Below are positions 57,970 through 64,000 of a stretch of DNA of 64,000 bases, piece after piece. Numbering within the stretch: the first letter of the stretch is position 1; each line of letters begins with the position of its first letter. Below the pieces are notes generated by a model. The model was not told the origin of the DNA and ran no database searches. It saw nothing but the letters and a program-made list of their open reading frames with translations. Source of the DNA: Gordionus sp. m RMFG-2023. Taxonomy: Eukaryota; Nematomorpha; Gordioida; Chordodea; Parachordodidae. A program made the translations under genes and the position numbers. The stretch spans positions 17,112,052-17,176,051 of the forward strand of contig NC_088776.1 in the NCBI RefSeq assembly GCF_954871325.1, in the 5' to 3' direction.

Positions 57970-58680
57970 GTGCAGTGGTTGCCTGAGATTATAACTGCCT
58001 AGGGTTTAAAATTTTTTTTTTGGGGGGGGGGGGGATTCGCCCCAAACTCCCTTTCCTCCGGCTGGGTCCCTAAAAAATATTTCTAATGATTATTTTCTAT
58101 AATATATTAATATTTTTAAAATAAAAAATATCAATCAAATTCTGTACAAAATATCATTAATTTTTCAGTAATTTTCTTATCTTTGTTAAAGTTGGCTGAA
58201 CAATTGGAAATACTAATTCTAAAATTTGCCAATATTATGTGCTTTATTAGTTTTTAACCACTTAAGTAGCCAGCATAAATGCAAAAAATATTAATAACAA
58301 AATTTTGCAGAGAATTTCATTATAGATTTCCTTTAGTATAAATAACATCCCTTTATATAACTGTATTTATTTTAATGAGAATATGCAATAAAATAAAAAA
58401 TGAATAAATTTTATACAGATTATTATATTAAAAATTTATTGTAAATAACTGTATTTAAAAAAAAATATAATTAAAATAAAATATAAGTAACTCTTATTGC
58501 AATTGCAATACTTTTATTAAAAATAATAGAATATAAAAATATTATGACCAAGAATTTATTATAATTAAGTTTTGTATTTAAAAATATATGAATAAGAACA
58601 TATTATAATCATATAGCAATTTTTAGATTTGAATTTATAAAATTTTTTATTGAGAATAATCTCCTTATAAATATTTAATT
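57970..58680. mobile_element. Truncated relative of the hAT element at 29626
   Basis: Begins 'cagtggttgcctgag' with a long G run, then matches 29690-30460: 'gccaatattatgtgctttat', 'gtaaataactgtatttaaaa', 'aatctccttataaatattta'. It stops at the CCGG minisatellite near 58680. No transposase coding left. Confidence 0.6.
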
Positions 58681-58683
58681 GGA

Positions 58684-58832
58684 ATCCCGGAAAATAATTC
58701 CCCGGAAAAAAATCCCCAGGAAAATAATTCCCCGGAAAAAAATTCCCCAGAAAATAATTCCCAGGTAAATAATTCTCCGGAAAAACCGGAATAAAATTCC
58801 CCTGGAAAATAATTCCCCGGAAAAAATTTCCC
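58684..58832. repeat. CCGG-rich minisatellite (~16-18 bp units)
   Basis: About nine alternating units of 'ggaaaataattcccc' and 'ggaaaaaaattcccc'. Each unit is itself nearly palindromic. One more pair, 'ggaaaataattccccgggaa', lies alone at 59957, so the array may mark one end of a 1.3-kb element whose other end is near 59990. Confidence 0.75.
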
Positions 58833-58839
58833 CACTATA

Positions 58840-59280
58840 CATTGAATTGCTAATGCATTGCTAAACTGCATTGCTAAAAGGCAATCAATCATTATCAATT
58901 ATAAATCAATCAAAAATTTATTACGTATATTTTTTTAATGATAATTTTTTAAACTTTTTTTAAAATATATTTAAATCATTTTTTTATTATAAATGAAGAA
59001 TACTGATTAAATGATATAGTATATAATTTTATTTTTATTTAATATTATTAATAAGAAATTTATTTTTCTAGCTTATTAAAACAAATATACATTTTATTCA
59101 ATTTTAAAAATTAACAAATATAAATCCGTAAGAGGGCGTTATATGTTTTAATATGTATCATTTTAGGAAACCGGAATGATGATTGGATAGCATTTTTTTT
59201 ATATTTGGGTATATATATACATATGAAAAACCTAAAAATTAAAATTTTTTTTTAGGTTTCTTTGATGTTTAATGAGTAGG
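58840..59280. other. AT-rich spacer, no gene
   Basis: No feature seen. Confidence 0.35.
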
Positions 59281-59289
59281 TTTAGAATA

Positions 59290-59990
59290 GTAAAACAATG
59301 GAAATTTTTTAAAGTAAATATTGCTGGAGTTATTTATCAAAATCTCTTCATTTTTGTTTTATACGTGTATATTTACGTGCTAAGCATTATTCTAAAAAAT
59401 ATTTTGAAAATAATTTGATTTGACCGATTGCCGAGTTCAAAACCGACCACTTATTAAATATTTGATTGATCAAATTTGCTATTAAGATAAATTGAAAAAT
59501 GTTGATTTTTGTTTTATGTATCTATAAATACGTATAAAACATAATTCCAAAAAATATTTTAAAAATATCGTGATTTGACCCGAAAACCGACCGAATGACC
59601 AAATACTGCATTGCTGGCGTTATCCATGGAAAAATCTTCATTTTTGTATTATACGCGTATATATATACGTGCTAAGCATTATCCTAAAAAATATTTTGAA
59701 AATAATTTGATTTGACTGATTGCCGAGCTCAAAACCCCACTTACTAAATATTCGATTGATAAAATTTACTAGTAATATGATTCGAAAAATGTTCATTTTT
59801 TGTTTTATATATCTATAATTACGAGTAAAACATATACGAGTCGGTTATCCGCCAAACCACGATATTTTTAAAATATTTTTTGGGATTATGTTTTAGATAT
59901 ATAAAACAAAAATGAACAATTTTCAAATTATATTACTAGTAAATTTGAATCTAGGAAAATAATTCCCCGGGAAAAAAATCCCGTGACCCG
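59290..59990. repeat. ~300-bp tandem duplication ending in a fold-back
   Basis: 59322-59620 and 59616-59830 are direct copies ('cttcatttttgt(t/a)ttatacg', 'cgtgctaagcattat', 'aatttgatttgac'). Then 59855-59945 is the reverse complement of 59760-59830 joined to a piece like 59535-59575 ('cacgatatttttaaaatatt', 'ttactagtaaatttg'). The block ends at the lone CCGG unit (59957). No coding. Confidence 0.6.
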
Positions 59991-59999
59991 GATCTGCTC

Positions 60000-60570
60000 T
60001 GCAGTATTTAATTAAATAGAAATGTTTTTTAAAGTCAAATTTCTTCGAGGATTTGAGATTTTAAATAATAAAACGAAAGTTAAATAAATCTAGTTCACCT
60101 TTACACACTTTCATCAACTTTTAGGTATTTATTGAAAAATTATTTTTACACAAATTTTAATCATTTTTTTAGAAATATGATAAAAGGCTTTTCACAGTTT
60201 ACTGACTCTTAAATAGCGCCCCTTTTTGTTTTTACAAGGATAAGCTATTAAATAATATAATTTTATAAATTTTGTGGCTAAATAGGAAATTAGCAATTCA
60301 ATCTGATACCCTCTATTTGATAAATATATTTTACTGAAGTATTTACCTACTTTAAGAATTTAACTGACTGAATACAAAATCACTATAAAACTTGCAAAAT
60401 TATATTTTTACTGCCGAATTTTAATTAAATACTGCCAAAAGTAATGAAAAATGCTGACCACTTTAATCAAAATACATCCAGAGGTGATTATCAGCAGTGA
60501 GTATTATATTTTTCTAATCTAACAATTATTATTTTGCTTATGAATTTTTTTCAAAAGTTACAGAAAAGAA
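60000..60570. other. AT-rich spacer, no gene
   Basis: No feature seen. Confidence 0.35.
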
Positions 60571-60614
60571 ATAATTATAATTTTATTAAATGATATATAG
60601 AATAATAAATTATA

Positions 60615-60797
60615 TTATTCAAAAGAAACAATTTTAGAACGTATATGTTCTCCAATTGAAGAGAGAAAATTGGGCAAGTCCATTCTCTCTTCTAAATAAT
60701 CAATGCATAAATTTTTTAAAATAGTTTGTTTAGTTGCATAAATACGATTTTTTTTGGGAGTGTATGTCCCAATATTCCATTGGCCGATTTTTCCCAT
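60615..60797 (-). CDS. Unidentified terminal exon candidate
   Basis: A minus-strand frame of 60 residues from ATG 60797, with 'MGKIGQWNIGTYTPKKNRIY', 'ATKQTILKNLCIDYLEERMD' and a C-terminus 'HIRSKIVSFE'. Composition is balanced (Trp, Gly, Pro, charged residues), unlike random AT-rich frames. An AG acceptor just upstream (about 60809, 'tgaatag|cggtt') keeps it open, and AATAAA occurs about 30 bp after the stop (60582-60587 on the plus strand). This fits a last exon of a host gene whose other exons would lie to the right. I do not recognise the family. Confidence 0.35.
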   Translation of the reverse strand: MGKIGQWNIGTYTPKKNRIYATKQTILKNLCIDYLEERMDLPNFLSSIGEHIRSKIVSFE

Positions 60798-61003
60798 ATC
60801 AACCGCTATTCAGGTTTCTGATATATATATATATAATCATATTCTCTGAAGGGTTATAGTTCAGAGCCAGAAAAAAGGAATTTAAATGCTATATTAATTT
60901 ATATATTTCAGGAAAAAAAATTGCGACGATTCCAAAACAAATATTTCTCATAAAAATTAATATAAAGGGTAATGAACAAATTTATTACAACCTTAGTAAA
61001 AAG

Positions 61004-61080
61004 CAGTGCTGTAAACGTTACTTTAAAAAAGAAACACGTTACTCATTACGTTTGAAAAAGGAAAGGCGTAACCGTTATTC
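61004..61080. mobile_element. hAT-like end (cagtgctgtaaacgttac)
   Basis: 'cagtgctgtaaacgttac' followed by repeated 'cgttac' motifs looks like one terminus of a hAT-type element. The other end is not seen; the LTR-like element begins directly after it. Confidence 0.35.
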
Positions 61081-61379
61081 GTTGCCTTGATTTTTTAGTT
61101 TGATTTTATATTTTCACGTTTAGTTTATATATTTTAATAAATTAATTTGGAATCTTTAATTCTGGCTCATAATAATCATTACTTGTTTAAACAATTGGTG
61201 CCAAAACCGTATGTACTATGGGCCTAAAACTTCAGTCTAATTAACTCAGGAAAAAAATTCTAAAAAAGGGGGAGAGGGGATTTATGAAATGACCATCGAC
61301 ATAAAGACAAAGTATAAGATCAATCAAGATAAATTGTATGAATATCCAGGTAAATTGTCATAGAAGAAACGAAAGAGCA

Positions 61380-62060
61380 TATTTTAGTAGCTATAGTAGA
61401 AGTAACATGTTCGAAAGAGTATAGAATTAGTCGTTTTAGTTATAAGAGATCGTTATGCTAAAAGAAATTCGTCACAAGAGATCGTTATCCGTACAAGAGA
61501 TCTTTTTAGCTAAAACTAAAAGAAATTCGTCACATGAGATAGTTATAGCTAAAAGAAATTCGTTACAAGGGATCGTTATCCGTACAAGAGATCGTTATAA
61601 CTAGTGTTGTTAAATAGCTCATTTTGAGGCAGTTTTAAAAACGGCTAACTCAATATTTTATTAGGAAAATTATTATGCCAACCTTTTGCTCATTGGTTTG
61701 AACATCTATTAACGAAATCTCGAGGCTTAGACAATCTTTTTCTGGCTAAAATATTGAGTTAGCCGTTTTAAAAAATCGGCTCAAATCGAGCCGTTTAACA
61801 ACACTAGTTATAACTAAAAGGAATTTGTTACAAGAGATCGTTAACGTTACAAAAAATCTATTGTAGTAAGAGGTCGCTAAGATACAAGTAATAGTTATAG
61901 TATAAGAGATATTTATTACAAGAAATCGTTATCTTTATAAGGAATTGTTATCGTTACAAGAGATTAGTATACTGTTACTATCATAAAGGTCAGTATTGTT
62001 ACAAGAGAGCGTTCTGGTTATAAGAGGTCTTTATCGTAAACAATTTGACAAAAGAAGTAT
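61380..62060. repeat. Dispersed ~15-bp repeat 'acaagagatcgttat' in the TRIM interior
   Basis: Roughly fifteen imperfect copies, often paired with 'aaaagaaattcgt'. The MITE 61602-61806 interrupts the series. Confidence 0.65.
61602..61806. mobile_element. MITE of the tagtgttgttaa family (copy 3), best preserved
   Basis: 205 bp with ends 'tagtgttgttaaatagctc' and 'gccgtttaacaacacta', perfect 8-bp duplications 'gttataac' (61594-61601 and 61807-61814), and arms that can pair over much of the length ('aaaacggctaactcaatatt' versus 'aatattgagttagccgtttt'). Confidence 0.9.
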
Positions 62061-62391
62061 TTAGGAGTGGCCTTCGCAAAAGATGGGGTTAACTCAATGT
62101 CTTAGAATTAGTCATTACGTTTAGCTAGCTATGTTCAAAGTAGATTTAGGCGATTTAAAGGAAGGTCGTCGAATACGTGTAATGAAAAAGAAAAGTTAAT
62201 TATAATTTTAAAGCAGTTAAATTGAATATAAAATTTGTAAGGATAATTGGAATGTTTAAATTGTAAGCAAATTAAATGAAAATTATATAAAATAATTATT
62301 GATGGTATGTAAATTTTAATAGTATAATAAAATCAAAAATGTAAAAATGGAAGAAAGAAAAAGAAAGAAAAAGAAAGGAAACTTTTATAAT

Positions 62392-62695
62392 TTTTTAGTT
62401 TGATTTTATATTTTTAGTTTGATTTTATATTTTTAGTTTGATTTTATATTTTTAGTTTGATTTTATATTTTTAGTTTGATTTTATATTTTTAGTTTGATT
62501 TTATATTTTTAGTTTGATTTTATATTTTTAGTTTGATTTTATATTTTTAGTTTGATTTTATATTTTTAGTTTGATTTTATATTTTTAGTTTGATTTTATA
62601 TTTTTAGTTTGATTTTATATTTTTAGTTTGATTTTATATTTTTAGTTTGATTTTATATTTTTAGTTTGATTTTATATTTTTAGTTTGATTTTACA
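62392..62695. repeat. 19-bp minisatellite, 16 copies
   Basis: Unit 'tttttagtttgattttata', almost identical throughout (only the last copy differs). It lies in the right LTR of the TRIM-like element; the left LTR has a single unit. Confidence 0.95.
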
Positions 62696-62819
62696 TTTTT
62701 ATGTTTAGTTTATTTTTGTTAATTTAAAATGATTTTGATTAACTATATATTTTAATAAATTAATTTGACATCTTCTATTCTGGTTCATAATAATAATTAC
62801 CTGTTTAAACACACGATTT

Positions 62820-63535
62820 CCTGGTATATAAAGTACACATTATATTTCATACCGGGCTACTAATTCAATTAAGCATGTCTGTTTGAGATCTTATGGTATC
62901 TCTGCAAAAATGCTCGACGAGAGCTAAAATAGTATATAAAAATGCAGAGTTTCTTTGATTAAATAATACATAATAAGCTAAAGCCAACTTACCCAAATCA
63001 AGTTCATGTAATATTAAATTTATTTAGATAAATATTATTTATAAAATTATTAACTAAATAAAATACTTTGCATAAAATTAATATTTGCTCTTATTCTGGA
63101 AATATTTAGGTCCCCATCTGAATGAAAAATATTTGAGAGCGCTTCTTGGATAAGATTTAGCTGCAATTAGGACATAAGCCTTAGAAAATTACACTGTAAC
63201 GTTCATACACAATTGATCATAATTTTAAATTATATTGCAACATAAAAAAAATTTCTAAAGATTTCTGTCCCTTTTTTAAACTTTCGGAAAATATTTGTTT
63301 GGGATAATTATATCCAAAAATTATTTAATTGTATACATACTAATAATATTTTCCAACTTTGCCTTAAATCGTCAGATCTCACGCCATATCGTCGATAACT
63401 ATAATCTTTGATCCTTAAATTTTTTAACATAAGTTTTTTATCAAATTTTAAAAAATATATTAAAAAATAAAATAGCAAAAACAAATTAAAATAATATGTG
63501 AAAAAAATCATGAGAACAACTTAAAACAAGACAAG
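62820..63535. other. AT-rich spacer, no gene
   Basis: No supported feature; a 67-residue minus frame at 63308-63511 is probably chance. Confidence 0.35.
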
Positions 63536-63538
63536 TAT

Positions 63539-63796
63539 TAGAGACCTGCAGACCAGGCCCTTACCCAGGGTACATGTCGGGCCGTATTTTAATTTTTTAA
63601 AATACCCGAGATGGGACTAATTTTTTTTTAAAAAAAATACCCGGCCGAGCCCTACATTTTAAAATTAAATATTTTAAATCTTAGCTATAAAAATTAAAAA
63701 TAAATATAATATATTTTAAATAAATTCGGGGCGGGCCTGAAAATAAAAATTTGACAAATATATCCGCCGTGCAAATAGTACTTCTTCAGGTCTCTG
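63539..63796. mobile_element. MITE with tagagacctgc ends
   Basis: 258 bp. The left end is 'tagagacctgcagaccagg' and the right end 'cttcaggtctctg'. Flanks 'acaagtat' (63531-63538) and 'acaaatat' (63797-63804) match in 7 of 8. Subterminal 'gggccgtatttt' and 'ggggcgggcctgaaa' resemble the MITE at 16930-17255. Confidence 0.7.
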
Positions 63797-64000
63797 ACAA
63801 ATATAAAAACTATATAAAAAATGATTATGGTCCAATTCAAGGAATTTATTTTTAATCACATAACCTGTAGATCTGACAAGTTATTAATAAAAATGAGTAC
63901 ATTTTATTAAAAAATTTTTTTAATATATCTTTGCACTCCATATCTCTCAAACCTCTATCAACCCTAACCCATATATCTCTTATTTTTAATCCTACATACT

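Larger units (their letters stand above)
61081..62811 (+). mobile_element. TRIM-like LTR element
   Basis: The direct repeats 61091-61193 and 62382-62811 share their 3' parts ('atattttaataaattaattt', 'ataatmattacytgtttaaa') and end 'taaaca'. The left one is followed at once by 'tggtgccaaaaccg' (61196-61209), a typical tRNA primer-binding site. The right one is preceded by 33 bp of pure purine (62349-62381), a polypurine tract. The interior has no ORF, only a short repeated motif and a MITE. Small, non-coding and with all signals in place, it fits a terminal-repeat retrotransposon in miniature or a gutted fossil. The start of the left LTR is unclear and no target duplication was found. Confidence 0.55.

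Noticed and set aside
58665-58898. Minus-strand frame with repeated 'FSGELF' peptides
   Set aside because: It is only a translation of the CCGG minisatellite, with no start context or conserved neighbour.
62392-62695. CRISPR array
   Set aside because: The 19-bp units are head-to-tail without spacers, in a eukaryotic context; it is a minisatellite.
1-64000. Polinton, capsid- or envelope-bearing virus, toxin genes
   Set aside because: No polymerase B, packaging ATPase, capsid, envelope or toxin signature was seen; the only virus-like remains are LTR-class elements.

Overview
The window looks like nuclear DNA of an AT-rich animal. Two host genes show this: an ADAR-type adenosine deaminase (+, 45459-54725), a family known only from animals, and the 3' half of a NAGLU-like alpha-N-acetylglucosaminidase (-, 55114-56598). 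Both have several introns of only about 41-70 bp that obey GT-AG and keep reading phase. Short introns, strong AT bias and very many hAT-type transposons fit a small or parasitic invertebrate, but I cannot name the species. No rRNA gene, free-standing tRNA gene or CRISPR array was seen.

Layout. 0-2 kb: hAT fragments and a MITE. 2.1-3.3 kb: a ~235-280 bp tandem repeat that reappears at 14.6-14.9 kb. 3.35-7.7 kb: a broken Ty3/gypsy fossil (-). 8.42-11.08 kb: a P-element-like transposon with 8-bp target duplications and scrambled coding parts. 11.2-14.2 kb: a LINE (-) with poly(A) tail, 16-bp target duplications and a tRNA-like 5' head. 15-20.9 kb: relics and empty AT-rich DNA. 20.9-25.9 kb: a nest of hAT and fold-back elements plus a gypsy fragment. 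26.0-28.4 kb: a second long inverted-repeat element. 29.6-45.3 kb: several hAT elements with clear 8-bp target duplications, some nested, one holding a small young-looking gypsy-type element.

45.5-56.6 kb is the gene-bearing part. ADAR and NAGLU are convergent, with their poly(A) signals about 240 bp apart. The ADAR model has 11 exons and 1128 residues with three double-stranded-RNA-binding domains followed by the deaminase domain. Its fourth intron is 5.2 kb because two hAT elements and a MITE sit in it; seven of its other nine introns are 41-67 bp. NAGLU lacks its 5' exons here.

57-64 kb: another hAT fragment, a CCGG-rich minisatellite, fold-back repeats, one unidentified terminal exon, a TRIM-like LTR element (primer-binding site, polypurine tract, 19-bp minisatellite in one terminal repeat) and two MITEs. 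Apart from the two host genes and perhaps the exon near 60.7 kb, almost everything recognisable is mobile DNA or its remains.
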